Shown piece after piece: positions 36,420-44,954 of a stretch of DNA of 64,000 nt (position 1 is its first letter; each line of letters begins with the position of its first letter). A program made the translations under genes and the position numbers. The stretch is from Salinimicrobium sediminilitoris. GTDB taxonomy: Bacteria; Bacteroidota; Bacteroidia; Flavobacteriales; Flavobacteriaceae. The notes under the pieces are model-generated. The model ran no database searches. It was not told the DNA's origin and worked only from the letters and a program-made list of their open reading frames with translations. The stretch is from contig NZ_JAIVCC010000005.1 of the NCBI RefSeq assembly GCF_020866905.1, positions 124,001 to 188,000 on the forward strand. The letters run 5' to 3'.

Positions 36420-37595
36420 TTAAAAGAAATCTGCTTCTAAAATGTCATTTTTGAGATCTATTTCTAATCCAAATCTCCTGCTCTCCCTGTCAAGTACCTC
36501 CCGCAACCATTCAGCATCTTTTTTAGAAGCTCTGCGAAGGCTAAACTTCCTTATTTCCATGGGCACCATATTTAATTTTAAAAGATCTCCCGTTGAAGGA
36601 TCCAACTCGGGAAAATACATAAGAGAAAGCTCCCCTCTATACTTTTCATGACCGCTTATGCCCTCATAATCATTGATGAAATCACCTGCTCCGTAAATGA
36701 TCAGCTTTTTCTTATAAATTTCCAGTCCCATGGGGTGATGGGAAGAATGTCCAAAGATGACATCCACTCCCGCTTTATCGATAAGACCATGAGCAAACTT
36801 TCTATGAACCTCCGGGACATTATAGCCCCAGTTCGGTCCCCAATGAATAGAAAAAATCACAACATCCCCCTCCTTTTTTACGGCAGCAATATGATTGGTG
36901 ATCTCCCGTAAATGTTCTTCGGAAAAACCGGATAAGAAATTTACCCCAGATCTGTCTTTTTTAGCAGCCCAGGTCTCAGGAATTCCGCTGCCGGGAGAGC
37001 CATAGGAATATACCAGTACCCTTGCACCATTCAACTGAAAAATTGCAGGTTCGGCTGCTTCCTTTTTATTTTTACCTGCTCCCGAAAATGCTATTTTAGA
37101 ATCTTCAAGACTTTTCATCGTTTCCACCAAACCTCCCCTTTTCCAATCCAGAACATGATTGTTGGCCAGGCTGCAGTAGTCGATATCGGCCACTTCAAAT
37201 AGCTTTACATTTTTTGGATGCATGCGGTAATGTATACCTTTTGCAGGCCACGGCTCATCGTGGGTGGTAAGACTCGTTTCCAGGTTGATGAGCTTGAGAT
37301 GGGGATCTCTTTGATCCCAAATTTTCATTGCATCACCCCAAATATACCTGTAACTCAAAGGGAGCTCCAGCTCTCCGTTTTCCCTTTCTGCCAAAAAAAG
37401 GTAATCGCGCGCGTCCTTAATAAAAGGCTCATAAATTCCCGGCCCTACAGAATACTTTAATGCCTGATCAATTCCCCGGCCTGTCATTACATCCCCCGCA
37501 AGAAAGATCTTCAAAGTTTTATTTTCCATAGCTGTCTGGGCGGTGCAAAACAGGCCGGTAAGTAATCCAATACAAAGACATATTCCTTTCAGCAT
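36420..37595 (-). CDS. CapA-family (poly-gamma-glutamate capsule-type) protein
   Basis: 391 residues. I chose the ATG at 37595 because the protein then begins with a signal peptide (MLKGICLCIGLLTGLFCTAQ); the longer in-frame ORF from 37694 adds an implausible basic segment. CapA/PGA_cap motifs are visible: FLAGDVMTGRGID, NLETSLTT, SLANNHVLDW, FSIHWGPNWGYNVPE and FGHSSHHPMG. These belong to a metallophosphoesterase-like fold. It should be periplasmic; no other capsule gene is near. It is divergent from the EamA gene. Confidence 0.85.
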   Translation of the reverse strand: MLKGICLCIGLLTGLFCTAQTAMENKTLKIFLAGDVMTGRGIDQALKYSVGPGIYEPFIKDARDYLFLAERENGELELPLSYRYIWGDAMKIWDQRDPHLKLINLETSLTTHDEPWPAKGIHYRMHPKNVKLFEVADIDYCSLANNHVLDWKRGGLVETMKSLEDSKIAFSGAGKNKKEAAEPAIFQLNGARVLVYSYGSPGSGIPETWAAKKDRSGVNFLSGFSEEHLREITNHIAAVKKEGDVVIFSIHWGPNWGYNVPEVHRKFAHGLIDKAGVDVIFGHSSHHPMGLEIYKKKLIIYGAGDFINDYEGISGHEKYRGELSLMYFPELDPSTGDLLKLNMVPMEIRKFSLRRASKKDAEWLREVLDRESRRFGLEIDLKNDILEADFF

Positions 37596-37703
37596 TTTTC
37601 GCAACCTTAATTTATATAAGTTACAAAATTTCAGGATTATGTATTTACAGGTAATAGCAGTAGCAGCCGATTTATTGCTAAGTTTGTACAGCAAAATTTC
37701 AGC

Positions 37704-38645
37704 ATGAGTCAGTCGAAAAATCCTCTTTTTATCCTACTTGCTTTCTTTTCAATCTATGTGATCTGGGGTTCGACTTACCTGCTTAACAAGGTGGCAGTAA
37801 CCGAGTTGCCGCCTTTCATGCTTGCTTCAATAAGATTTGTCACCGCAGGACTCCTCATTTTTGCCATAAGTAAGGCCATGGGGAAAAAATTGAGAATAAC
37901 CCGAGCCCAGTTCTTTAATACTGTTATTGCCGGCTTTCTGTTTCTGGCCTTTGGGAATGGTGTTGTAGTGTGGGCCCTAAGGTTCGTTGACAGCGGTTTT
38001 GCTGCTTTAGTTATTTCTGCGCAGCCACTGGTTGTTCTGTTATTCATGCGAATCCTTGAAGGTAAAAAGATCCTGCCCATGTCTATGGTAGGCGTAGCTT
38101 TGGGACTAATTGGGATCTACCTGCTGGTAAGCCAGAAGCAGGTAACTTCAAATGAAAATTCTGTACTCGGCATCCTTATGATCTTTGCCTGCCTTCTTAG
38201 CTGGTCCTATGGAAGTTTATTTGTAGGCAAAGCAAATCTACCCACAAACCATTTTGTGAATACCGGCTACCAGATGTTCACCGCAGGAATTATCTTAGGT
38301 ATTGCCAGTTTTCTTTTTGATGAACCCTGGAGTACTCCCACCACCTGGAGCACGCCCGTACAGTATTCTATGGTACTACTTATAATTTTTGGAAGTATTG
38401 TTGCCTTTACTTCTTTTAATTACCTGCTGAAGGTGGTTTCTCCCGAAAAAGTGGCAACTTCCACCTATGTGAATCCTGTTATCGCGATGATTCTGGGCTG
38501 GTATTTTCTTAACGAGCAGATCACCACTCAATCGGCTATTGCCGCTGCGGTACTGTTAACCGGAGTATATTTTATCAATACAAAGAAAAAGCTGGTCATC
38601 CTGTCAAGGTTCACCAGCAAGGCTGCTAAATATTCTGAAGATTAA
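37704..38645 (+). CDS. EamA/DMT-family transporter (second copy)
   Basis: 313 residues with ten predicted hydrophobic segments in two EamA repeats. It starts MSQSKNPLFILLAFFSIYVI, a YedA-like N-terminus (WGSTYLLNKVAV). It is an inner-membrane metabolite permease or exporter of unknown substrate. It is divergent from the CapA gene; TAAGTTTG at 37679-37686 is a possible -7 box. It converges on the 125-aa lipoprotein gene. Confidence 0.88.
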   Translation: MSQSKNPLFILLAFFSIYVIWGSTYLLNKVAVTELPPFMLASIRFVTAGLLIFAISKAMGKKLRITRAQFFNTVIAGFLFLAFGNGVVVWALRFVDSGFAALVISAQPLVVLLFMRILEGKKILPMSMVGVALGLIGIYLLVSQKQVTSNENSVLGILMIFACLLSWSYGSLFVGKANLPTNHFVNTGYQMFTAGIILGIASFLFDEPWSTPTTWSTPVQYSMVLLIIFGSIVAFTSFNYLLKVVSPEKVATSTYVNPVIAMILGWYFLNEQITTQSAIAAAVLLTGVYFINTKKKLVILSRFTSKAAKYSED

Positions 38646-38650
38646 TTCAA

Positions 38651-39028
38651 TTACTTTATGTCCAGTACTGTTTGATCGACATTCACCGCCTGTTCCTGAA
38701 TTGCAAAAATTAAAGTTTTCTTCAGGTATCCTTCCCCCTCTTCATGATAAGTTCCTTTAACCGATTCTTGTTCCCCATTGATTCTGGTGAACCTGAAGGT
38801 GTATTTTCCATCGGCTATATTACCTTTTACCTGGAGCGTATGAGCTATATCCTGTCCTGCAGGTAAAACATCGGCTGCAAATGACACCCTGTCCCCGGCC
38901 GTAAGTAATTTAATATCTTTTACCGGTTGGGAAGTGTTGTTGATTATTTCTATTTCCAAAACATGATCTTCCGGTACACATGCAAAGAAGAGTCCGGCAA
39001 TAAATAAGAGAAGGTAAATTTTTTTCAT
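38651..39028 (-). CDS. Hypothetical lipoprotein (125 aa)
   Basis: 125 residues. Lipobox LFFAC places the lipid-modified cysteine at residue 17. The rest is beta-rich with an Ig-like feel (EIEIINNTSQPVKDIKLL; GKYTFRFTRINGEQESVKG). Not recognised beyond that. It ends 5 nt from the convergent EamA stop. Confidence 0.65.
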   Translation of the reverse strand: MKKIYLLLFIAGLFFACVPEDHVLEIEIINNTSQPVKDIKLLTAGDRVSFAADVLPAGQDIAHTLQVKGNIADGKYTFRFTRINGEQESVKGTYHEEGEGYLKKTLIFAIQEQAVNVDQTVLDIK

Positions 39029-39126
39029 AACGTTACTGGCTTAGTCTTTCCTAAGATAAAAAATTTTCGCCAGTATATATTCGGACATCTTAATTCCCGA
39101 AAAAGAGGTTTTTATGAGCCTGTTGG

Positions 39127-39705
39127 TTATTCTCTTTTAGCCACGATCTCCAGAATATTGTTATCCACGGTCTCTAATATTGGAGTACGGTCATAATAAG
39201 TATAGATTCTGTCAATTAAACTATCCTGATTAAAATGTGAGGCTGAATTAGAACGGATATTTACCGGCTGCCCGTTGAAATTCATGTGATTGGAAAAATA
39301 AGTAATTGTTATTACCCCAGTTAATCCTGAATAATTTAATTCCTGATTTGCTTTAACAGGAATTGTGACTAAATCCACAAATTCCATGCTATCGATCCCG
39401 GAAGTTTTTCTCCAGTTTTTCCACCAGTTTACAACTTCATCTTTTCCCTTTATTATGGTCCTGTCTGCATCACCATCGGGAAAATAATACTCTACATCAT
39501 CGGCCAGCATATTGCTCCACTCATCATATTCAAAATTTGCCAAATGGGTCATGGCCTTTTCATTCATTTCAGCAAACTTTTCTGATGCTACCTCGTAATT
39601 AGACCCGGTTACCGAAACAACAGGTTCCTCAGCTTCAGAGTTCTTATTATTACAGGATAAATAAAATAATGAAAGAACTACCGCACAAAAAGTTATCTTT
39701 CTCAT
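39127..39705 (-). CDS. Lipoprotein with SnoaL/NTF2-like domain
   Basis: 192 residues. Lipobox YLSC gives a lipidated cysteine at residue 18, followed by an acidic linker. The remainder fits the SnoaL-like (NTF2) cone fold: EKAMTHLANFEYDEWSNMLADDVEYYFPDG, then IKGKDEVVNWW. Such domains bind or turn over small molecules; no function can be stated here. It is an isolated gene upstream of the 125-aa lipoprotein on the same strand. Confidence 0.7.
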   Translation of the reverse strand: MRKITFCAVVLSLFYLSCNNKNSEAEEPVVSVTGSNYEVASEKFAEMNEKAMTHLANFEYDEWSNMLADDVEYYFPDGDADRTIIKGKDEVVNWWKNWRKTSGIDSMEFVDLVTIPVKANQELNYSGLTGVITITYFSNHMNFNGQPVNIRSNSASHFNQDSLIDRIYTYYDRTPILETVDNNILEIVAKRE

Positions 39706-39791
39706 AAGTCAACCCTTTAAAATTCTATTAAAGATAATTTAAAATCATTGAAAAAGTAATTATTAAATCTTAATTGTGAGGTAGTTATGAT

Positions 39792-39821
39792 AAAAAAACC
39801 CGCTTCTTATGAAGCGGGTTT
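39792..39821 (-). terminator. Terminator of the aldehyde dehydrogenase gene
   Basis: Perfect 11-bp stem AAACCCGCTTC / GAAGCGGGTTT with a 4-nt loop, and a run of T on the minus strand. The gene stop is at 39850. Confidence 0.88.
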
Positions 39822-39849
39822 CTAAATATTCTGCATTATCTGCTAAATA

Positions 39850-41409
39850 CTATAAATCAAATTTTATTCCCTGTGCCAATGGCAGCTCTGTTGTATAATT
39901 TATAGTATTTGTTTGTCGGCGCATATAAATTTTCCAGGCATCAGATCCAGACTCTCTTCCGCCACCGGTTTCTTTTTCACCTCCAAAAGCTCCGCCTATC
40001 TCGGCTCCGGAAGTACCAATGTTCACATTGGCAATTCCACAGTCAGATCCTTCCACAGAAAGGAATCTCTCTGCTTCGCGAAGGTTATTGGTCATAATTG
40101 CAGAAGATAGCCCCTGTACCACTCCGTTCTGTAATTCCAGGGCATTTTCAAGGTCTCCCGAATACTTCATTATATAAAGAACCGGTGCAAAGGTTTCGTG
40201 TTGCACGATCTCATATTCATTTTTGGCTTCGGCAATTGCCGGCTTTACATAGCAACCGCTTTCATAACCTTCTCCTTCCAGCACTCCGCCTTCCACGAGG
40301 ATCTTTCCGCCTTCTTCAACTACTTTGTCTAAAGCAGCCTGATAATTTTTTACTGCATCCTTGTCGATAAGCGGACCTACATGGTTATTTTCATCCAATG
40401 GATTACCTATTCGTATTTGTTTATAGGCATCAACAATGGCGTTTTTTACCTTATCATAAATAGAATCGTGAATAATTAGTCTTCTGGTAGAAGTACAACG
40501 TTGTCCACAGGTACCCACGGCTCCAAAGACTGCTCCTATTACTGTATTTTTTATATCAGCATCGGGAGTTACGATGATCGCGTTGTTTCCTCCAAGCTCG
40601 AGAAGAGATTTACCCAATCTTGCAGCTACTGCCTGGGCAACAATTTTACCCATTCTTATAGATCCGGTTGCAGATATTAAAGGAACTCTTTTATCATTGG
40701 TCATCATTTCGCCCACTTTATAATCTCCAGTGATCAAACAGGAAATTCCTTCGGGAAGACCATTTTCTGAAAATACTCTGGCTGCGATATTTTGACAGGC
40801 TACAGATGTTAAAGGTGTTTTTTCAGATCCTTTCCAAACGCAAACATCCCCACATACCCATGCAAGGGCAGTGTTCCAGGACCAAACGGCTACAGGAAAA
40901 TTAAAAGCTGAAATCACTCCCACAATTCCCAGCGGGTGGTACTGCTCGTACATACGGTGGCCGGGACGTTCAGAATGCATGGTAAGACCATGCAGCTGCC
41001 TGCTTAATCCAACTGCGAAATCGCAGATATCGATCATTTCCTGCACCTCTCCAAGACCTTCCTGGTAAGATTTTCCCATTTCGTAAGAAACCAGTTTTCC
41101 AAGAGGTTCCTTTAGTCGGCGCAATTCATCATTAAATTTACGCACTATTTCTCCTCTTTGAGGCGACGGCATAGTTCTCCAGGTTTTGAAAGCCTCCTGT
41201 GCAGTTTCAATTACACGATTATAATCTTCTTCTGTGGTAGCCTTCACTTTTCCAATTAAAGCTCCGTCTACAGGAGAATAGGATTCGATCACCTCTCCCG
41301 AAGAGAACCATTCCTTCCCGGTTGAAGTACCTTTATTAACTTCGTCTACATTAAGACCAAGCTCTTTTAAAGCCTGATTTATTCCAAATTTTTCTGCAAT
41401 TGCGCTCAT
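39850..41409 (-). CDS. Aldehyde dehydrogenase, ALDH7 (antiquitin) type
   Basis: 519 residues from ATG at 41409. The longer frame adds 38 residues of cysteine-rich sequence that does not look like protein. Catalytic residues: E271 (LELGGNNAIIV) and C305 (TCGQRCTSTRR), both as in ALDH7A1-type enzymes, with WNTALAWVCGD and the Rossmann VISAFNFPVAVW. Family members oxidise aminoadipate semialdehyde/piperideine-6-carboxylate or related aldehydes with NAD. It lies 83 nt after the 3-hydroxyanthranilate dioxygenase gene, perhaps in one transcript. Confidence 0.92.
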   Translation of the reverse strand: MSAIAEKFGINQALKELGLNVDEVNKGTSTGKEWFSSGEVIESYSPVDGALIGKVKATTEEDYNRVIETAQEAFKTWRTMPSPQRGEIVRKFNDELRRLKEPLGKLVSYEMGKSYQEGLGEVQEMIDICDFAVGLSRQLHGLTMHSERPGHRMYEQYHPLGIVGVISAFNFPVAVWSWNTALAWVCGDVCVWKGSEKTPLTSVACQNIAARVFSENGLPEGISCLITGDYKVGEMMTNDKRVPLISATGSIRMGKIVAQAVAARLGKSLLELGGNNAIIVTPDADIKNTVIGAVFGAVGTCGQRCTSTRRLIIHDSIYDKVKNAIVDAYKQIRIGNPLDENNHVGPLIDKDAVKNYQAALDKVVEEGGKILVEGGVLEGEGYESGCYVKPAIAEAKNEYEIVQHETFAPVLYIMKYSGDLENALELQNGVVQGLSSAIMTNNLREAERFLSVEGSDCGIANVNIGTSGAEIGGAFGGEKETGGGRESGSDAWKIYMRRQTNTINYTTELPLAQGIKFDL

Positions 41410-41492
41410 TCTAGTTGTTGTTTTGTTATGGATTTGTTCGGATTGTTGCGAATATAAAAAAATTAAAGAGGAAAGCCTTGAACAGCTGCAGT

Positions 41493-42014
41493 CTACTTCG
41501 GCTTCTCCATCACAGTCCCACAATTGTTGCAGGTGCGCAGCTCCTCACTCTGGTAAAAATGATCAAAATGCTTTTGAAAATCATTTTCTATATCATGTAA
41601 AGGGAAATAGACCTCATAAAGTTTGTTGTTGCAGTTCTCACAGAACCACAACAGGCCATCCTTGGCATCAATATCTGTTCTTCTTCGCTCTACCACAAGC
41701 CCTATCGAACCTTCAGTACGCTCTGGAGAATGTGGCACTTTTGAAGGATTGAGATACATATCTCCCGGCCCGAGTTCAAAAGTCCGCTTTTGCCCCTCTT
41801 CCTGAATATGAACTTTTATATGTCCCTCAAGTTGATAAAAGAGTTCTTCTGTTTCATTATAATGGTAATCTTTCCGGGTATTTGGTCCACCCACAACCAT
41901 TACAATGTAATCCTCTGCATCGGGATATAAACTTTTATTGGCCACCGGCGGCTTGAGCAGGTCCCTGTTTTGCTCTATCCATTTGTTAAGATTAAAAGGT
42001 TTTGCTATGGCCAT
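41493..42014 (-). CDS. nbaC: 3-hydroxyanthranilate 3,4-dioxygenase
   Basis: 173 residues, cupin fold. Iron ligands H51, E57 and H95 and substrate-binding R47, R99 and E110 fall at the positions I recall for the well-studied Cupriavidus enzyme. The second, rubredoxin-like iron site is also complete (C125, C128, C162, C165). It opens 3-hydroxyanthranilate to 2-amino-3-carboxymuconate semialdehyde, a kynurenine-pathway step of tryptophan breakdown or quinolinate/NAD synthesis. No other kynurenine gene is in the window. It is cytoplasmic. Confidence 0.96.
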   Translation of the reverse strand: MAIAKPFNLNKWIEQNRDLLKPPVANKSLYPDAEDYIVMVVGGPNTRKDYHYNETEELFYQLEGHIKVHIQEEGQKRTFELGPGDMYLNPSKVPHSPERTEGSIGLVVERRRTDIDAKDGLLWFCENCNNKLYEVYFPLHDIENDFQKHFDHFYQSEELRTCNNCGTVMEKPK

Positions 42015-42131
42015 AGATTTTGTTTTAGGACCCTAAATTTACGGAATCTTTTCCTGAAGATATCTTCCAAAGCAGCAGTTGAATGCCAAACCACCCTTTT
42101 TTCTTAACTTTCCTTCAGAAAATTTAAGATC

Positions 42132-43208
42132 ATGAAAAAATTACTTCTCGTTTTTGCCCTTTTTGGAACCCTTGCCTGCAATAATTCTGCTGAAGAAAAT
42201 TCAGTAAATTCTGAAACACCTGAAGTTGCTTCAGAAGAAAAAGACACCATTCCAAATTTTGGAATCGTCATTCACGGTGGCGCCGGGACCATCCTAAAAG
42301 AAAATATGAGCGACAGCCTGGAACAACAATACAAGGCAAAGCTGGAGGAAGCAATAAAAACAGGGCATGAGATCCTTGCCAATGGCGGTACAGCCCTAGA
42401 GGCAGTGCAGCGTACCATAAATGTGATGGAAAACTCCCCATTATTTAATGCCGGTAAAGGTGCTGTTTTTACAAATGAAGGCACCAACGAACTGGATGCT
42501 TCCATAATGGATGGAGCAACCCTTAATGCAGGTGCAGTTGCCGGAGTCACCACAATTAAAAACCCAATTAATCTTGCCTATGAGGTAATGGTGAATTCTG
42601 AACATGTGTTACTGGCAGGAAAAGGTGCCGAAAAATTTGCAGAAGAACAGGGGATCGAGATTGTTGACCCGCAGTATTTCTATACCGAAGAAAGGTATAA
42701 AAGCCTGCAACGCATAAGGGAACAGGAAAAGACCCAGCTGGATCATGATGATCAAAAAACGGCCTTTTTGGATCCCTATATTAAAGACTCCAAGTTCGGA
42801 ACAGTGGGTTGTGCCGCGCTTGATAAGAACGGAAATCTTGCGGCAGGAACTTCCACCGGTGGAATGACCAATAAACGATACAACAGAATTGGAGATGCGC
42901 CAATAATTGGCGCAGGCACATACGCCAACAATAAAACAGTGGCAGTTTCCAGCACCGGCTGGGGGGAATTCTTTATCCGCGGAATGGTAGCGTACGATAT
43001 TTCGGCGCTTATGGAGTATAAAGGTTTAAGTCTTGAGGAAGCTGCCCGGGAAGTGATACAGAAAAAGATTCCGGCTCTTGGTGGTGACGGAGGAATTATT
43101 GCCATTGACCATGAAGGAAATGTGGCCATGGAGTTCAACACCGCCGGAATGTACCGGGCGAAAATGAACCGTGATGGTGAACTGGAAATCGGGATCTATG
43201 GAGAGTAG
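42132..43208 (+). CDS. Isoaspartyl peptidase/L-asparaginase (Ntn type), predicted lipoprotein
   Basis: 358 residues. A lipobox GTLAC gives a lipidated C16, then a long linker (to about 42). The catalytic threonine is T224 in KFGTVGCAAL, preceded by NAGKGAVFTNEGTNELDASIMDG and followed by GTSTGGMTNKRYNR. Autocleavage at G223-T224 generates the alpha and beta subunits. It removes isoaspartyl residues from peptides or deamidates asparagine; an envelope location suggests peptide scavenging. A 20-bp perfect palindrome spans its stop codon. Confidence 0.93.
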   Translation: MKKLLLVFALFGTLACNNSAEENSVNSETPEVASEEKDTIPNFGIVIHGGAGTILKENMSDSLEQQYKAKLEEAIKTGHEILANGGTALEAVQRTINVMENSPLFNAGKGAVFTNEGTNELDASIMDGATLNAGAVAGVTTIKNPINLAYEVMVNSEHVLLAGKGAEKFAEEQGIEIVDPQYFYTEERYKSLQRIREQEKTQLDHDDQKTAFLDPYIKDSKFGTVGCAALDKNGNLAAGTSTGGMTNKRYNRIGDAPIIGAGTYANNKTVAVSSTGWGEFFIRGMVAYDISALMEYKGLSLEEAAREVIQKKIPALGGDGGIIAIDHEGNVAMEFNTAGMYRAKMNRDGELEIGIYGE

Positions 43209-43221
43209 AATATTCTACTCT
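43202..43221. repeat. 20-bp perfect palindrome at the isoaspartyl peptidase stop
   Basis: AGAGTAGAAT followed directly by ATTCTACTCT. The stop TAG (43206-43208) lies in the left arm and TTT follows, so it may work as a short terminator hairpin. Confidence 0.6.
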
Positions 43222-43223
43222 TT

Positions 43224-43256
43224 AGCTTTTCCAAAGTTTGAAACTTTGGAAAAGCT
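43224..43256. repeat. Palindrome upstream of the RAYT gene
   Basis: Perfect 16-bp inverted repeat, AGCTTTTCCAAAGTTT and its complement around a single G. It shares the core CTTTTCCAAAGTTT with the palindrome at 43892-43940. Confidence 0.75.
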
Positions 43257-43292
43257 CTTCGCTCTTTGCTCTTGCCCTTTTATTTTTTTACT

Positions 43293-43870
43293 ATGATACC
43301 GTTAGAACCCGATAAATTCTACCACATCTATAATCGTGGTAATGGCAATGAAAAAATCTTCGCCAATCCCGGGAACTACGAATTCTTTTTACAGAAGTAT
43401 CAACAACATATCACACCAGTCGCAGAAACTTACTGCTATTGTTTGATGCCAAACCATTTTCATTTTCTAATTAGAATCAAATCTGTCGAAGATTTTCACA
43501 ATTCGGGATTCTCGAATTCAGAAAAAATCGGATTGTATTGCAGTAAAAAATTTTCCAACTTTTCAGTTCATACTCCCAGGCTTTTAATAAACAGCAAAAT
43601 AGAATGGGAAGTCTTTTCATGAAGAATTTCAAAAGAAAGGATATAGATTCAGAAAAGTATTTACACCAGCTCATCCATTACATCCACAACAATCCTGTGG
43701 CTGCAAATATTGTAGAGACACCTCATGAATGGAAACACTCCTCCTACAACACATTGGTGTCAGATAATCCCACCTTTCTTTTAAGAAAAGAAGTTTTAGA
43801 TATCTATGACGGTGTCCAAAATTTTAAAATTATTCACTCCCGTCCAAAGCTTTACAATTTTCCTTTTTGA
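43293..43870 (+). pseudogene. Frameshifted REP-associated tyrosine transposase (RAYT, Y1_Tnp)
   Basis: Two overlapping frames together match one RAYT of about 190 residues. The first has the start MIPLEPDKFYHIYNRGN and the metal-binding HUH motif (LMPNHFHFLIRI). The second, in the +2 frame, resumes at SSYSQAFNKQQNRMGSLF, which should hold the nucleophile tyrosine, and ends KLIHYIHNNPVAAN-like (QLIHYIHNNPVAAN). The frame is lost at the TTTT run at 43560-43563, where one extra T would restore KKFSNFFSSYSQAFN. RAYTs are IS200/IS605-related and mobilise REP palindromes. Unless the run is a sequencing error, the gene is inactive. Confidence 0.85.
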
Positions 43871-43891
43871 TCTTCAGAAGAAGACAAATTC

Positions 43892-43940
43892 AACTTTTCA
43901 ACTTTTCCAAAGTTTGGAACTTTGGAAAAATTGAAAAGTT
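43892..43940. repeat. Long palindrome downstream of the RAYT gene
   Basis: Arms 43892-43914 and 43918-43940 (23 bp) pair with one mismatch around TGG. The inner part carries CTTTTCCAAAGTTT, the same as the palindrome at 43224-43256, on the other side of the RAYT. Confidence 0.75.
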
Positions 43941-44006
43941 AAAGGTTAACACAAAATTAGCCTTACTTCTCACTCTAAAAAGCTGAAGTAGATTTAATTT
44001 CGCGGT

Positions 44007-44864
44007 ATGAAAATAGAACGTTCATATCCCCGCAAAATATGGATAACCGTTATTCATAGTCTTTCTTTTCTTTGCTTCTTTCTAATGAGTGCTAACCTCC
44101 AGGGGCAGCGACTTTCCAGGGAACAGATCAAGGATACCATCAATGACATGCCCGCCTTCTCCCTGTATGAAGATAACTACTTCATTTCGGGGGTGCCGCT
44201 TAATAAGGACATCACCCGGCAAACTGCAGATGTTAAATACCAGGTTAGCTTTAGATATTTACTAAGCCGCAATAAATTTCCCTGGGATTCCTATCTCTTT
44301 CTCACCTATACGCAAAAAGCTTTCTGGGATATCTATGACAAATCAAAACCTTTTCAGGAGATCAATTTTAAGCCGGGTTTAAACTTGGGACTTCCCGTTT
44401 TTGACAAAAAAGACGAACTACTGGGAATGGCATTTCTGAAATTCGAACATGAATCCAACGGCCGCGACAGTATTTATTCCCGAAGCTGGAATAAAATTGC
44501 CCTGGCTTTTCATGCCGATCTGGGAAAAAGGCACACCCTAAGCGGAGAGGTATGGTGGCCCTTTAGATACAAAAAAGATAACCCGGATCTCCCCGATTAT
44601 GTTGGGCTTGGGGAAGTAAATTATTCTTTTGAAATAAAACCCGAACTGTGGTCCTTTGAAATTATGGCTCAAAAAGGACTCAACTGGGAACTTAAAGGTG
44701 CGCTAAGGACCAGGATTTTGTACAGCCCTTTTGAAATGAAGAGCATTAATTTCATGGCGGAGTGGTACTACGGCTATGCAGAAAGTCTTATTGCATTCAA
44801 GGAACTCCGCAGTATGATAAGGGTTGGTTTCGTAATGAAATCAGACGACCTGAATTTCCTATAA
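44007..44864 (+). CDS. pldA: Outer-membrane phospholipase A (OMPLA)
   Basis: 285 residues. An N-terminal hydrophobic signal (about 10-33) is followed by a barrel. The catalytic HESNGRD motif gives H148 and S150, with N162 in RSWN, as in E. coli OMPLA (H142, S144, N156). It hydrolyses phospholipids in the outer leaflet of the outer membrane when lipid asymmetry is lost, using calcium and dimerisation. It is a single gene, 91 nt before the RND regulator. Confidence 0.92.
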   Translation: MKIERSYPRKIWITVIHSLSFLCFFLMSANLQGQRLSREQIKDTINDMPAFSLYEDNYFISGVPLNKDITRQTADVKYQVSFRYLLSRNKFPWDSYLFLTYTQKAFWDIYDKSKPFQEINFKPGLNLGLPVFDKKDELLGMAFLKFEHESNGRDSIYSRSWNKIALAFHADLGKRHTLSGEVWWPFRYKKDNPDLPDYVGLGEVNYSFEIKPELWSFEIMAQKGLNWELKGALRTRILYSPFEMKSINFMAEWYYGYAESLIAFKELRSMIRVGFVMKSDDLNFL

Positions 44865-44892
44865 TTCCTTTAACTAAAATTTAAGGTTCTAA

Positions 44893-44926
44893 TTGTTCGG
44901 AAAATTCCGAACTAATCCTATTTTTG
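44893..44926 (+). promoter_or_regulatory. Promoter and operator of the RND efflux operon
   Basis: TTG at 44893 and TATTTTTG at 44919-44926 are 23 nt apart, the upper end of the Bacteroidetes -33/-7 spacing. Inside this spacer GTTCGGAA (44895-44902) and TTCCGAAC (44905-44912) form a perfect 8-bp inverted repeat with two central bases, where a repressor would block polymerase. It lies 43 nt before the regulator gene. Confidence 0.55.
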
Positions 44927-44954
44927 CAGCTTCAAACTTCAGAAGGAAAGAAAA

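Noticed and set aside
37596-37694. Upstream start for the CapA-family gene
   Set aside because: It would put a long basic segment before the signal peptide; the ATG at 37595 starts directly at the signal peptide.
41410-41523. N-terminal extension of the aldehyde dehydrogenase
   Set aside because: The added 38 residues are cysteine- and serine-rich and run into the 3' end of the dioxygenase gene; the ATG at 41409 gives the normal family start.
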